The notes below the pieces were generated by a model. That model was not told where the DNA came from and ran no database searches. It saw only the letters and a list, made by a program, of their open reading frames with translations. The position numbers were made by a program, and so were the translations under genes. A stretch of 64,000 nt of DNA from Hymenobacter sublimis (GTDB taxonomy: Bacteria > Bacteroidota > Bacteroidia > Cytophagales > Hymenobacteraceae), in contig NZ_CP095848.1 of NCBI RefSeq assembly GCF_023101345.1, forward strand, positions 681,501 through 745,500, read 5' to 3'. Position 1 is the stretch's first letter, and every line of letters begins with the position of its first letter. This document shows positions 33,153 to 42,539 of the stretch, one piece after another.

Positions 33153-33947
33153 CTAGGCGTGAACGAAGGAGTCCATGACGCTAAGCATTTCGCTTGGGGC
33201 GCTAACGTGGGGGCAGTGGCCGGCCACGGGCAGCGTAACCAAGGTAGCGTGGGGAATAGCCGCGCGCAGATAGTCGCCTACCTCCAAGGGGGCAATCAGG
33301 TCCTGGGCGCATTGTACCAGCAGGCAAGGCACTTGCAGCTTCTTCACGTCCAGGCGGTTATCGGAGAGGAATGTAACGCGGGCAAACTCCTTGGCAATGG
33401 AGGGGTCGTTCTGGCAGAAGCTATGAATAAGAGACGCGGATAGTGAAGGCTGATCGGGTGAGCCCATCAGAAACGGCACAAAAGAATCTACCCACCCCAC
33501 GTAATCCTTTTCCATGTAGGCTAGCATCTGCTCAATATCCGTCTGCTCGAAGCCACCGTGGTACTCGGCCTCGTTCAGGTAGCACGGCGAGGGGCAAACC
33601 AGCATTAACTGCCGGAAATAAGCCGGCTCCCGGATGGCCGCCAGCACCCCAATCATGGCCCCTACGGAGTGCCCAATCAGCGTAACCTGGGTGAGACGCA
33701 GGTGCTGACAAATTTCCAGAATATCCTGGGCGTAACCATCCAGAGACGTATATTTTTGCGAAGTATAGGTAGAGGTGTCCGAGAGGCCAGTCCCAACGTG
33801 GTCAAAGAGCACCAGCTGAAACTGTTCGGAAAAAGCGGGAATAATATAGCGCCAAATGCTTTGGTCGCACCCGAAGCCATTGACAAAAAGTAAGGTCTGG
33901 GGGCCATGCCCGAGCACCCGCACATTGTTGCGTTTGAGGATGTTCAT
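33153..33947 (-). CDS. RsbQ-like alpha/beta hydrolase (KAI2/D14 relative)
   Basis: 264 residues, no signal peptide. FVNGFGCDQSIWRYIIPAF, DHVGTGLSDTSTY, GHSVGAMIGVLA (catalytic Ser), CPSPCYLN, QCAQDLIAP (Asp) and AGHCPHVSAPSEM (His) follow Bacillus RsbQ almost motif by motif. RsbQ works with the PAS-phosphatase RsbP in energy-stress signalling to sigma B, and the same fold is used by plant strigolactone and karrikin receptors. No RsbP or sigma factor gene lies nearby, so the partner here is unknown. Confidence 0.9.
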   Translation of the reverse strand: MNILKRNNVRVLGHGPQTLLFVNGFGCDQSIWRYIIPAFSEQFQLVLFDHVGTGLSDTSTYTSQKYTSLDGYAQDILEICQHLRLTQVTLIGHSVGAMIGVLAAIREPAYFRQLMLVCPSPCYLNEAEYHGGFEQTDIEQMLAYMEKDYVGWVDSFVPFLMGSPDQPSLSASLIHSFCQNDPSIAKEFARVTFLSDNRLDVKKLQVPCLLVQCAQDLIAPLEVGDYLRAAIPHATLVTLPVAGHCPHVSAPSEMLSVMDSFVHA

Positions 33948-34191
33948 AGTGAGTTACTGACTAGCGGCATAAGACGCTGCATGAAACTTACGCACAGATA
34001 TACGAGAAACAGTTTCCTTTCTTTTCAATAAGGTAACAAGAAGACTACCTAGGTAGGTAAAGCACGCCCGGTAAGGAGTAGGTTCCAACGGCTCTGCAGC
34101 TTTCCTGCCAGCTGCTCCGTATGGCTAGAAGGCGCGGGTTATCCTGCGGTTGGGTGCCGGCCCGGAGCCGGTGGGATATGTTGTCGTGCGC

Positions 34192-36432
34192 ATGGAAAAT
34201 CACCTCTTTGCTTCTCCTGCCCTGGGAGCTCCGCTCAACCGGGTAGATGGCCACCTGAAAGTAACCGGGCAGGCGCGGTACGCCGCCGAACACGCCGTGC
34301 CCGGCGTAGTGCACGGCGTGCTTCTAACCAGTACCATTGCCCGGGGCCGCATTAAAACTCTGGACACCAAGGCGGCCGAAAAAGCGCCGGGGGTGCTGGC
34401 CGTACTTACCTACCGCAACTCGCCGGGCGTGCCCGCCTACCAGGACGCCGCTGCCAACAACAACCCTCGGCTGGCTGGGCAGGAGTTGCGCGTCTTCCAC
34501 GACGACCAGATACACTTTAGCAACCAGCCCGTAGCCTTGGCCATTGCTGCTACCCTAGAGCAGGCTCAGCACGCGGCCACTTTGGTGCGAGTGCAGTATG
34601 AAGGAACCCCACCCGAAACCAACTTGGCCGAGCACCGCGCCCGGGCCCACAAGCCCCAAAAAGCCGACGACTACCTGCGTGGCCAGGCCAATGCCTACCA
34701 GCAGGCGCCGGTGCGGGTGGAGCAGGAATACCGCACGCCGGTGCAAGTGCACAATCCCCTGGAGCCCCACGCCGCTATTGCCCGCTGGGATGGCCCGCGG
34801 CTGACGGTGTACAACAAAACCCAGGCACCGGCCCTGGCCCGCCAGGACCTGATGCGCATGTTTAAGCTACCCCCGGATGCGGTGCAGGTACATTCTCCCT
34901 TCGTAGGTGGGGCCTTCGGGGGCGCTTCCCGCATCTGGCCCCAGGAGGTAGCCGCCATTCTGGGGGCGCGGCTGGTAGGGCGGCCCGTGAAGGTGGCCCT
35001 CACGCGCAGCCAGATGTTTAATTTGGTTGGCTACCGGCCGCATTCCATCCAGCGAGTTGGGTTGGGCGCTACCCCCGACGGCCAGCTTACGGGCATTACT
35101 CACGAAGCCGTTGGGCAGACGTCCCGCCACGAGGAGTTTACGGAGCGCATCGTAGACCCCACCAAATCGGCCTACCAGTGTGCTAACCTCAACACGCGGT
35201 ACCAGCTTGTGCCCCTGGATCTGAGTACCCCCGCCTGGACGCGCGGCCCCGGCGAAGCCAGCGGCTCCTTTGCCCTAGAATCGGCCATGGATGAGCTGGC
35301 GGTGGCTTTGCGCCTGGATCCGCTGGCCTTGCGCCTGAAGAACTTCGCCGCCACCGACCCCGTGGGCAACAAGCCCTGGTCGAGCAACCAGTTGCGGGCC
35401 TGTTATGAGCGCGGAGCCGAGCGCTTCGGCTGGAACAAGCGCCCCGCCGAGCCCCGCGCTACCCGGCAGGGCGAGTGGCTGGTGGGCTGGGGCATGAGCA
35501 TGGGCATCTATAAGGCGGAGCGAACTAAGGCCGCCGCCCGCGCCCAGCTTTTCGCCGATGGCCGCCTGCTGATGCAAAGCGCCACGGCCGACGTAGGGCC
35601 GGGCACGGCCACCATCATGAGCCAGATTGCGGCCGCGGCCAGCGGGGTACCCGTGCAACACATCCGCTTCGAGCTGGGCAACTCATCTTTGCCGCCCGCG
35701 CCGGGGCAGTTTGGCTCCCACACGGCAGCCTCGGTAGGGGCCGCGGTGCACGCAGCGGGCAAGGCCCTGCAAGAGCAGCTGCTGGAGCTGGCTGCCCGCG
35801 CTCCTGCCTGGGCCAAGTACCGCCTACAACCCACCGACCTAGTGGCCGAAGACGGCGCCGTACGAATGAAGCGCACCCCCGGTACAGCCCTTTCCTACGC
35901 CGCCATTCTGCGTGAACACAGCTTAATGGGCCTCGATCTGTCGCGGGAAGTGGATAAAGGGCCGGAGCAGGAAGCCCACTCTGGTAAGTCCTTCTGCGCC
36001 AACTTTGTGGAAGTGCGCGTGCACGAGCCGACGGGTACGGTGCGGGTTAGCCGGGTAGTGTCGGCCTTGGATGTGGGACGGGTGCTCAACCCTAAAACCG
36101 CCCGCAGCCAGGTGTACGGCTCCGTGGTGTGGGGCATCGGCATGGCCCTGCTGGAAGAAGCGCGCCTGGACCACCGCTACGGCCGCTTCGTGAATAACCA
36201 ACTGGCTGAGTACCACGTGCCCGTCAGTGCCGACGTGCCCGACATCGACGTACTATTCATCGACGAGCCCGACCCGCACCTCAACCCCATGGGTGCCAAA
36301 GGCCTGGGAGAAATTGGGTTAATCGGCTTTACGGCCGCCGTGGCCAACGCCGTGTATCACGCTACCGGTCAGCGCATCCGCGAGCTGCCTATCACGCCTG
36401 ATAAGCTGCTAAAAGGTAGCGCCCGAAGTTGA
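34192..36432 (+). CDS. Molybdopterin-binding large subunit of a xanthine dehydrogenase-family oxidoreductase
   Basis: 746 residues from the ATG at 34192; the preceding in-frame extension is unlike the family. VDGHLKVTGQARYAAEH opens the aldehyde oxidase/xanthine dehydrogenase a/b hammerhead domain, followed by the molybdopterin-binding domains with GGAFGG, RGPGEASGSFALESAMDEL and the active-site Glu in AKGLGEIGLIG near the C-terminus. Family members (YagR/PaoC type) hydroxylate aldehydes or heterocycles and need an iron-sulfur and an FAD subunit. Neither is adjacent: the upstream neighbour is the divergent RsbQ-like gene and the downstream one a peptidase. Confidence 0.92.
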   Translation: MENHLFASPALGAPLNRVDGHLKVTGQARYAAEHAVPGVVHGVLLTSTIARGRIKTLDTKAAEKAPGVLAVLTYRNSPGVPAYQDAAANNNPRLAGQELRVFHDDQIHFSNQPVALAIAATLEQAQHAATLVRVQYEGTPPETNLAEHRARAHKPQKADDYLRGQANAYQQAPVRVEQEYRTPVQVHNPLEPHAAIARWDGPRLTVYNKTQAPALARQDLMRMFKLPPDAVQVHSPFVGGAFGGASRIWPQEVAAILGARLVGRPVKVALTRSQMFNLVGYRPHSIQRVGLGATPDGQLTGITHEAVGQTSRHEEFTERIVDPTKSAYQCANLNTRYQLVPLDLSTPAWTRGPGEASGSFALESAMDELAVALRLDPLALRLKNFAATDPVGNKPWSSNQLRACYERGAERFGWNKRPAEPRATRQGEWLVGWGMSMGIYKAERTKAAARAQLFADGRLLMQSATADVGPGTATIMSQIAAAASGVPVQHIRFELGNSSLPPAPGQFGSHTAASVGAAVHAAGKALQEQLLELAARAPAWAKYRLQPTDLVAEDGAVRMKRTPGTALSYAAILREHSLMGLDLSREVDKGPEQEAHSGKSFCANFVEVRVHEPTGTVRVSRVVSALDVGRVLNPKTARSQVYGSVVWGIGMALLEEARLDHRYGRFVNNQLAEYHVPVSADVPDIDVLFIDEPDPHLNPMGAKGLGEIGLIGFTAAVANAVYHATGQRIRELPITPDKLLKGSARS

Positions 36433-36591
36433 TGGCCGGGCGGGTAGGGTAGCAGTAGCTGGCGACTGTTTCTTCGGGGCAGGGTGGTTGAGTGCGTAAG
36501 TCAGGTGAGGCGGGTAGGAGGGGGTGCGCAACGTGCGCGGGGTTTTCGGTACTTTAGAGGCGGTACTAATTTTCTCAACCTTCCTTCTCCG

Positions 36592-38163
36592 ATGCATACA
36601 CTCCGACTCCTTGCCCTGGCCTCGGGCCTGGTGGCCGCTACCCCGGCCTTGGCCCAGCAAGGCACCAAAGCCGACCCAACCGTACTCGCTAAAATCAAGG
36701 ATGAGGGCCTGAACCGCTCCAAAGTGATGGAAACGGCCTTTTACCTTACGGATGTATGCGGTCCGCGCCTGGCTAACTCCGAGGGCCTGAACCGCGCCAA
36801 CCAGTGGACCCAGAAGCAGCTAACCAGCTGGGGCCTCACCAAAGCCACTATTGAGCCCTGGGGTACTTTCGGCCGCGGCTGGGACATTGAGAAGTCGTAT
36901 GTGGCCATGACGGCCCCCTACTACCACACCCTCATCGGGGCTCCCAAAGCCTGGACGCCCAGCACCAACGGCCCTTTGAAAAAGCAGGTAGTAGTAGTGA
37001 AAGCCACCACGGAAGCCGAGCTGGACAAATACAAAGGCCAACTGCGCGACAAAATTGTGCTGCTAGATGTAGCGGCTCCCAAAATTGGTTTCGAGCCGGA
37101 TGCCAAACGCTACACGGCCGAGGAGCTGCAGAGAATGGCTGACTACAAGCTGGAAGCGGCGGCAGCTGCTCCCACCTCGGCAGAAATGGAGCAGCGCTTG
37201 GCTGCCCGCCGGGCTATGCTAGCCTTGCGCACCAAACTGTCGGATATGATTCTGAGCGAGGGTGCTGCTGCCATTCTCAGCAGCCGGGGCGGCTCCGATG
37301 GTACGTTCTTCACCTCCAACGGCGCCCCGTACGCCGCCGATGCCAAGCCGGTTCTGCCTGAGCTGGAAATGGCTCCCGAGGACCAACTGCGCCTCATTCG
37401 CCTTGCCGAAGCCGGCATTCCCGTGGAACTGGAACTCGAAACCCGCACCCGCTTCCAGAGCCAGGACTTAAAGGGCTACAACGTGGTAGCTGAAATTCCG
37501 GGCACCGACAAGAAGCTGAAAAGCGAGGTAGTGATGCTGGGGGCGCATATTGATTCCTGGCACGCTGCCACCGGCGCCACCGACAATGCCGCTGGCTGCG
37601 CCGTGATGATGGAAGCCGTCCGGATTCTGAAGGCCGCGGGCGTGCAGCCTCGCCGTACCATCCGCATTGCCTTGTGGGGCGAGGAAGAGCAGGGCTTGTT
37701 TGGCTCACGGGGCTACGTGAAAAACCACTTCGCCGACCCCGCTACCATGAAACTGCTGCCCGAGCACGAAAAGCTGGCCGCTTACTTTAACCTCGATAAC
37801 GGCGCCGGTAAAATCCGGGGCATCTACGCCCAGGGCAACGAGGCCGCGGCGCCCATCTTCCAGGAGTGGCTCAAGCCCTTCGCCGATATGGGCGCTACCA
37901 CCGTTACCCTGCGCAACACCGGCGGCACCGACCACCTCTCTTTCGACGCGGTGGGCCTACCGGGTTTTCAGTTTATTCAGGACCCGCTGGACTACGGCAC
38001 CCGCACCCACCACACCAACATGGACACCTACGAGCGCCTACCTGCTGACGATATGAAGCAGGCCTCCGTGCTGGTGGCTTCCTTTGTGTACCAGGCCGCC
38101 ATGCGCGACCAAAAGCTGCCCCGCAAGCCGCTACCTGCCGCCAAGCCGGAACAGCGGATGTAA
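36592..38163 (+). CDS. Secreted M28 family metallopeptidase with PA domain
   Basis: 523 residues from the ATG at 36592, giving a signal peptide ending ATPALAQQ. A protease-associated (PA) region lies around 140-300. The di-zinc site is complete: GAHIDSWH (His, Asp), TDNAAG (bridging Asp), WGEEEQGLFGS (Glu pair), NLDNGAG (Asp) and THHTNMDTYERL (His). M28 peptidases are aminopeptidases or carboxypeptidases acting on peptides in the periplasm or outside. A strong bidirectional terminator follows. Confidence 0.92.
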   Translation: MHTLRLLALASGLVAATPALAQQGTKADPTVLAKIKDEGLNRSKVMETAFYLTDVCGPRLANSEGLNRANQWTQKQLTSWGLTKATIEPWGTFGRGWDIEKSYVAMTAPYYHTLIGAPKAWTPSTNGPLKKQVVVVKATTEAELDKYKGQLRDKIVLLDVAAPKIGFEPDAKRYTAEELQRMADYKLEAAAAAPTSAEMEQRLAARRAMLALRTKLSDMILSEGAAAILSSRGGSDGTFFTSNGAPYAADAKPVLPELEMAPEDQLRLIRLAEAGIPVELELETRTRFQSQDLKGYNVVAEIPGTDKKLKSEVVMLGAHIDSWHAATGATDNAAGCAVMMEAVRILKAAGVQPRRTIRIALWGEEEQGLFGSRGYVKNHFADPATMKLLPEHEKLAAYFNLDNGAGKIRGIYAQGNEAAAPIFQEWLKPFADMGATTVTLRNTGGTDHLSFDAVGLPGFQFIQDPLDYGTRTHHTNMDTYERLPADDMKQASVLVASFVYQAAMRDQKLPRKPLPAAKPEQRM

Positions 38164-38227
38164 GCAGTGAAACGGTGACTAAGTGAGTTGTTATGGGTAG
38201 ATAGGGCCAACCCTGTTTTCCCTACTC

Positions 38228-38276
38228 AAACAAACAAGCCCTTACCTCTATGTCGGAGGTAAGGGCTTGTTTGTTT
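38228..38276. terminator. Bidirectional terminator, 21-bp perfect stem
   Basis: Arms 38228-38248 and 38256-38276 with a 7-base loop, with A/T-rich outer ends (AAACAAACAAG / CTTGTTTGTTT). It lies between the M28 peptidase (plus) and the GH16 gene (minus). Confidence 0.9.
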
Positions 38277-38408
38277 AAGTAAAGTCTGGCAGAAGAACGA
38301 GAATAGGGCGCCGGTGTCCTCGCCGCTGCTTTTCTTCCCGGAGGAAGCGAAGTAGCGGGCTTTCTGATTGTGGCACCTCACTCAGGCACTCAGTCAGCGT
38401 TTCACTGC

Positions 38409-39866
38409 TTACTGCACCACCAGCTTTTGCACCGATTTGCCGGTGGCGCTGCTGACCTGAATCAGGTACAAGCCGCTGCGCAGGGGTAGGTCTTTGCCTA
38501 CTTTCACCTCTGAGCCGAAAGCTGTCGTCTGCCACACCTGCTTGCCCTGGGCGTCCAGAATCTGCACTTGGGTTGGTAGTAGCTCGGCGGTGGGAAGCTG
38601 GATGGTAAGGGCGGAACCGGCTGCGTAAGGATTCGGATAGACGCTGAAGGGTTTGTCTTGCTCAGTGGCGGTAGCCGTGGCGGTTATAGCGGCGGGACGA
38701 GCTGCTGCCTTAGTAATCCGGATCCAGTTGAGGTTCCAGCCGCCAGTCTGGGCGAATACGCCGAAGTTGTAGGTACCGGCATTCACGGTTACGGTTCTCG
38801 ATACGGTCGTCCAGTTCTGCCAGCCGCCGGTGGCCGGAATGGTGGTGTTGCCCAGCTGAATAGCGCCGGCGTTCAAATCAGAAGAAAGAGTGCCGCCGCT
38901 GGGGCTGGCCACGCGGTACTCAATGGTATAGGTCCCGGTGGTTGGAAAGTTGATGGCGTTGTAGGCCATCCAGTCGCCGGCATCAATGTAGGACACGTTC
39001 TGGCCCCCACCCGCGTCGGTGGTGGTTTCCAGCTGCACGCCGTTCATGGAGCTGTAGCTTTCGGCCTGAATGGTGGTGCTAGAGGTAGTGGGTGGGGGAG
39101 TGGTAGTGCCCGACTTCTGATACACCCGCACGTAATCGACGAACATGGTGGCGGGTAGCTTGCTTTCGTCCACGGTCTGGCCGGGCCAGTTGCCGGCTAC
39201 GGCCATGTTCAGCAACAGGAAGAAGGGCCGCTGGAATTCCTCGGTGCCGCCCGTGCTGTTCGTGATGTTGATTTCGTGGTACTTCACCCCGTCCACGAAC
39301 CAGCGGATGTAGGTAGGCTCCCACTCAATGGAGTAGGTGTGATAATCCTGGGGCGTAGTGATGATGTTGCCACCGTATTCGGCGTGGCCGTTGTTGTCCC
39401 AGTGCACCGTGCCGTACACTTTATTCTCGGCGTTGATGTGCTCCATCACGTCAATTTCGCCGCAGGCCGGCCAGCTTACCGTGTTGATGTTGGCACCCAG
39501 CATCCAGAAGGCTGGCCACAGGCCCTGGCCCAGGGGCAGCTTCATGCGGGCCTCAATCTTGCCGTACTTAAACTCCTTGAGCCCCTGCGTTTTCATGCGC
39601 GAGGAGGTGTAGGGCATGCCGCCTACAGTTTCTTTGCGGGCTGTAATCTGCAGGATGCCGTTGACAACGGTTGTGTTGGCGCGCTGGTAATACTGCTTCT
39701 CGTTGTTGCCCCAGCCGCCCCCGCCGGTTTCAAATACCCAGCTGGAGCTAATGCCGTTGGTGAATTCATCGGCCCATACCTGCTGGTAGGTTTGGGCGTG
39801 GGAAGGAGCGGAGCCGAGCACGCATAGTGCAGCCGCTCCAAAAAGGGAGGTAAACCGGTGTTTCAT
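38409..39866 (-). CDS. Secreted GH16 glucanase with CBM6 and type IX secretion sorting domain
   Basis: 485 residues from the ATG at 39866, giving the signal peptide ending SAPSHAQ. GH16 domain (about 25-270) with the catalytic motif EIDVMEH near 136-142 (two catalytic Glu). A Thr/Pro-rich linker leads to a CBM6 domain (IQAESYSSMNGVQLETTTDA, then YIDAGDWMAYNAINFPTTG and WNLNWIRITK). The C-terminus (FSVYPNPYAAGSALTI, then LRSGLYLIQVSSATGKSVQK) is a type A T9SS sorting domain. Probably a laminarinase or other endo-beta-1,3(4)-glucanase exported to the cell surface. Confidence 0.94.
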   Translation of the reverse strand: MKHRFTSLFGAAALCVLGSAPSHAQTYQQVWADEFTNGISSSWVFETGGGGWGNNEKQYYQRANTTVVNGILQITARKETVGGMPYTSSRMKTQGLKEFKYGKIEARMKLPLGQGLWPAFWMLGANINTVSWPACGEIDVMEHINAENKVYGTVHWDNNGHAEYGGNIITTPQDYHTYSIEWEPTYIRWFVDGVKYHEINITNSTGGTEEFQRPFFLLLNMAVAGNWPGQTVDESKLPATMFVDYVRVYQKSGTTTPPPTTSSTTIQAESYSSMNGVQLETTTDAGGGQNVSYIDAGDWMAYNAINFPTTGTYTIEYRVASPSGGTLSSDLNAGAIQLGNTTIPATGGWQNWTTVSRTVTVNAGTYNFGVFAQTGGWNLNWIRITKAAARPAAITATATATEQDKPFSVYPNPYAAGSALTIQLPTAELLPTQVQILDAQGKQVWQTTAFGSEVKVGKDLPLRSGLYLIQVSSATGKSVQKLVVQ

Positions 39867-40362
39867 TGGTTGTGTGGGAATTGGTGGATTGGTAAGTAGA
39901 GCAGCGGGGAAGCCAGCAGCGGCCGGCAGCGCAAGGGGCAGGTGCAGTAGAAGCGCCCAAGGGTAGGGCACGCATCTGCAACCTAACAACCTGAAGTAGC
40001 GCAAAACCAGGTGTATAACCCGGCGGAAGTAGCCAAATATATCGGCCGGCTAGGCAGAAACGCAAGGCCCTAAACGGCTCCACCACGCGGTGCTGCCTGG
40101 AGGCAGCAACCCGTTTATACACTTACAACACATGCCCAACGCACGCATTTTCCGGGTCAGCAAGCCCCAACCCAGCTGGATAGCTCAGCCGTGCCGGCAT
40201 CTAAAAAACACGTAAAAAATTGTCCAATTGCCAAAGTTTTCTACAATTCCTTACCGCTCTCAGTTTGGCAGAAGGTAAGGTCCTGGAGGTGGTGCTACGC
40301 TTTAAACCGAAACAGCCCACGGCGTAGAAGGCGGTAGGCTGTAGAAGAAAAGCTACTCCAGA
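39867..40362. other. 496-base gene-free region upstream of the GH16 gene
   Basis: No coding region is supported. A short perfect hairpin (TGCTGCCT GG AGGCAGCA) lies at 40091-40108, and an A-rich stretch with AAAAAATTGTCCAATTGCC lies near 40215. This presumably holds the GH16 promoter and regulatory sites; I see no exact TAnnTTTG box. Confidence 0.4.
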
Positions 40363-40998
40363 TTAGCAGGGTGTAGAAAGTTCTATGCTTTCCAGGAGCC
40401 CGTTGTGAAAGAGCAGCGACCAGGTGTAGTCGTTGGGAACCTGCGCGCTTTCAAGCAATATCTGCACGCGCTGGCCCTTCTTGTACACATCCACTATGCT
40501 CTGCTTTTTCACGGCCTGTGGAAATACGTTGGCCAGGCTTACCAGGGTAGTAGCGCGACTTAGCCGAAGGCCTGCACTCCGTAGTTCCAGACCCGGGTGG
40601 CGGTTGAAATCAAGCGACGTGACAACGGCTGTGTCGCCGTACACCTCCGTGCAGCTTCTGCCGTAGTATGCGCATTTAAATGGCCGGTTGTGATAATAAG
40701 GCATGCAATAGTCCATCATGTCCGGAGCCACGAGGCTATCAGGTCGGCCCAGTACCTTATATAGGCCGGCGGTAGTGCCTACCAAATGCTGGGTGCCATT
40801 CAGGGTAACCTCGTCGGAATCAATAAACTCAATAGGCCCAGGGGCAGGTGGAGCCGGGCTATGAGTGGCGGGATTGGTGGCGGCCGGACTTGGCGCTGCT
40901 ACCGGCATTCCATCAGCGGAGCCGGATTTTTGACAGCTGATAAGCAGTGCTCCAGCTACCAACAATGGGTATATGTTGAGAGCCAACCGGTTCCTCAT
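40363..40998 (-). CDS. Lipoprotein of unknown function
   Basis: 211 residues. Lipoprotein signal with lipobox LLISC, then a Pro/Ala/Ser-rich linker (about 30-55) and a globular part with several cysteines (YCMPYYHNRPFKCAYYGRSC) and a C-terminal Cys. I do not recognise the family. The sequence GLYKVLGRPDSLV hints at a SmpA/OmlA-like or similar small beta fold but this is weak. It is followed 46 bases later by a dienelactone hydrolase gene that reads in the same direction and starts upstream of it. Confidence 0.65.
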   Translation of the reverse strand: MRNRLALNIYPLLVAGALLISCQKSGSADGMPVAAPSPAATNPATHSPAPPAPGPIEFIDSDEVTLNGTQHLVGTTAGLYKVLGRPDSLVAPDMMDYCMPYYHNRPFKCAYYGRSCTEVYGDTAVVTSLDFNRHPGLELRSAGLRLSRATTLVSLANVFPQAVKKQSIVDVYKKGQRVQILLESAQVPNDYTWSLLFHNGLLESIELSTPC

Positions 40999-41044
40999 AA
41001 ATAGAAATAGAATAACGTGCGGGAGAAAACACCTCGATTAGCAG

Positions 41045-41905
41045 TTAGCCTAGCTTCTTCTTAAAGAGCTTCAGGGTCCGGTTCCAGGCCAAATTAGCGG
41101 CCTCGGCATTGTAACGAGCCGGGGAGGAATCGTTGTTGAAAGCGTGGTTGACGCCGGGGTACACGTACTGTTCGTACTTCACGCCGGCTGCTTTCAGCGC
41201 GGCCTCATAAGCGTCTTTGCCGGCATTTACCCGCTCATCGAGGCCCGCATAGTGCAGCAGCAGTGCGGCTTTGATATTGGGTACGTCCTGGGCGGGCGGC
41301 TGGGTGCCGTAGTAAGCCACGGCCGCGTCCAATTGGGCATCATGGGTAGCAAGACTGTTGGCCATGGCGCCGCCCCAGCAGAAGCCCACGCAGCCAGTTT
41401 TGCCATTTGAGTCGGGCCGTTGGCGCAAGTAGCGCAGGGCCGCCAGGTAGTTTCCCAGGTTCTGCTGCTTATCGAGCTTACCGATGAGCGTGCGGCCCTC
41501 GTCCTCGTTGGCCGGCGTGCCCCCAAACACCGACAGGGCATCAACTCCCAGGGCCAGATAGCCAGCCTTAGCCACGCGGCGCGTTACATCCTTGATGTGC
41601 GGGGTCAGGCCGCGGTTTTCATGGATTACTACCACGGTCCCGCGTTTCTTCTTGCCCTTAGGACGCACCAAATACCCTTTCATGGTTACGCCAGCCTCGC
41701 CGGGCCAGGTTACTTCCTCGGTCACTAGGTCTTCATCGTCGGTGGGTACGGTAGCAGCTTGGGCGTAGCCGGGCTCCAGCACGGCCAGGGCTGCAACCGC
41801 CAATGCCGTACCACCCGCCAGCTTCACTAGGCGGTCCAGAAACTCCTTACGAGTCAGGGGAGCGTGCGTATACTCGTCGAAAAGGTTGATAATGCGCTGA
41901 TCCAT
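41045..41905 (-). CDS. Exported dienelactone hydrolase family protein
   Basis: 286 residues from the ATG at 41905. The N-terminal part has a basic segment (LTRKEFLDRLVKLAGGTALA) followed by a hydrophobic stretch ending YAQA, consistent with export. The alpha/beta hydrolase core shows VVVIHENRGLTPH, the nucleophile elbow GFCWGG (Cys), HYAGLDERV (Asp) and VNHAFNND (His), the Cys-Asp-His triad of dienelactone hydrolases. These open lactone rings or hydrolyse related esters; the substrate here is not known. Confidence 0.9.
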   Translation of the reverse strand: MDQRIINLFDEYTHAPLTRKEFLDRLVKLAGGTALAVAALAVLEPGYAQAATVPTDDEDLVTEEVTWPGEAGVTMKGYLVRPKGKKKRGTVVVIHENRGLTPHIKDVTRRVAKAGYLALGVDALSVFGGTPANEDEGRTLIGKLDKQQNLGNYLAALRYLRQRPDSNGKTGCVGFCWGGAMANSLATHDAQLDAAVAYYGTQPPAQDVPNIKAALLLHYAGLDERVNAGKDAYEAALKAAGVKYEQYVYPGVNHAFNNDSSPARYNAEAANLAWNRTLKLFKKKLG

Positions 41906-41986
41906 AAGCAAGAGGGTGAGTGACAGGGAAGGCTACTTAGCGTAGACCTCAGGAAGATAGGGCAATTCCTCCCGGCTTATATAAGG

Positions 41987-42358
41987 TTACTCGTCCTCCC
42001 GGTGCACAGTAGCCGGGCTGAAGGCCGGCACGCAAATCGACCAGTACTCGCACTCGGCATCGAACGGGTTTGAGTAGCGCACCCGGGCACCCGCCTTAAT
42101 TAGCAACGATTCACCCGCACTCAGCTCAATCACGTCGCCATCTACCTCAAACCGCTTCCGGCCCCGCACGATGACGGTTACTTCATCAAATTCCGGCTGC
42201 TGGTGAGGTTCACTCCACTGGGGCGGAGCCACCATATGGGCTACACTGTACTGGCCCGTGCCTGTGCTGGCATGGCCAATGTGCTCCTCTATAAGTTTAC
42301 CATCGGTGGTAGGTACCACAAATGGGTTTTGCTGACGGAAATAACGCTTCTCAGCCAT
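41987..42358 (-). CDS. Cupin-domain protein
   Basis: 123 residues, no signal peptide. A single cupin barrel is seen: EPHQQPEFDEVTVIVRGRKRF (motif 1, with His and Glu as metal ligands) and ESLLIKAGARVRYSNP (motif 2). In motif 2 the usual His is not obvious, so metal binding may rest on motif 1 residues. Small cupins bind metals or small ligands and are functionally diverse. It precedes the dienelactone hydrolase by 81 bases on the same strand. Confidence 0.82.
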   Translation of the reverse strand: MAEKRYFRQQNPFVVPTTDGKLIEEHIGHASTGTGQYSVAHMVAPPQWSEPHQQPEFDEVTVIVRGRKRFEVDGDVIELSAGESLLIKAGARVRYSNPFDAECEYWSICVPAFSPATVHREDE

Positions 42359-42539
42359 AGGTAGGAAAATCTAGAATGAAAAGGCACCTCAAAGGGCCTT
42401 GGTCCTGCAAGCTACAACCCGCCAGGAGAATGTATTCCCAGCAGCTTGCACCGACAGCCCAAACCAGCAAACCCTGTAAGCGGAAGCTGCCTACCCAATG
42501 CGGCAGTAGCTTCTTCGGCTCATCTTACAGATGAACACC

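Noticed and set aside
34045-34314. Small open frame on the minus strand before the molybdopterin subunit
   Set aside because: Overlaps the start of the large subunit gene on the opposite strand and has no motif support.
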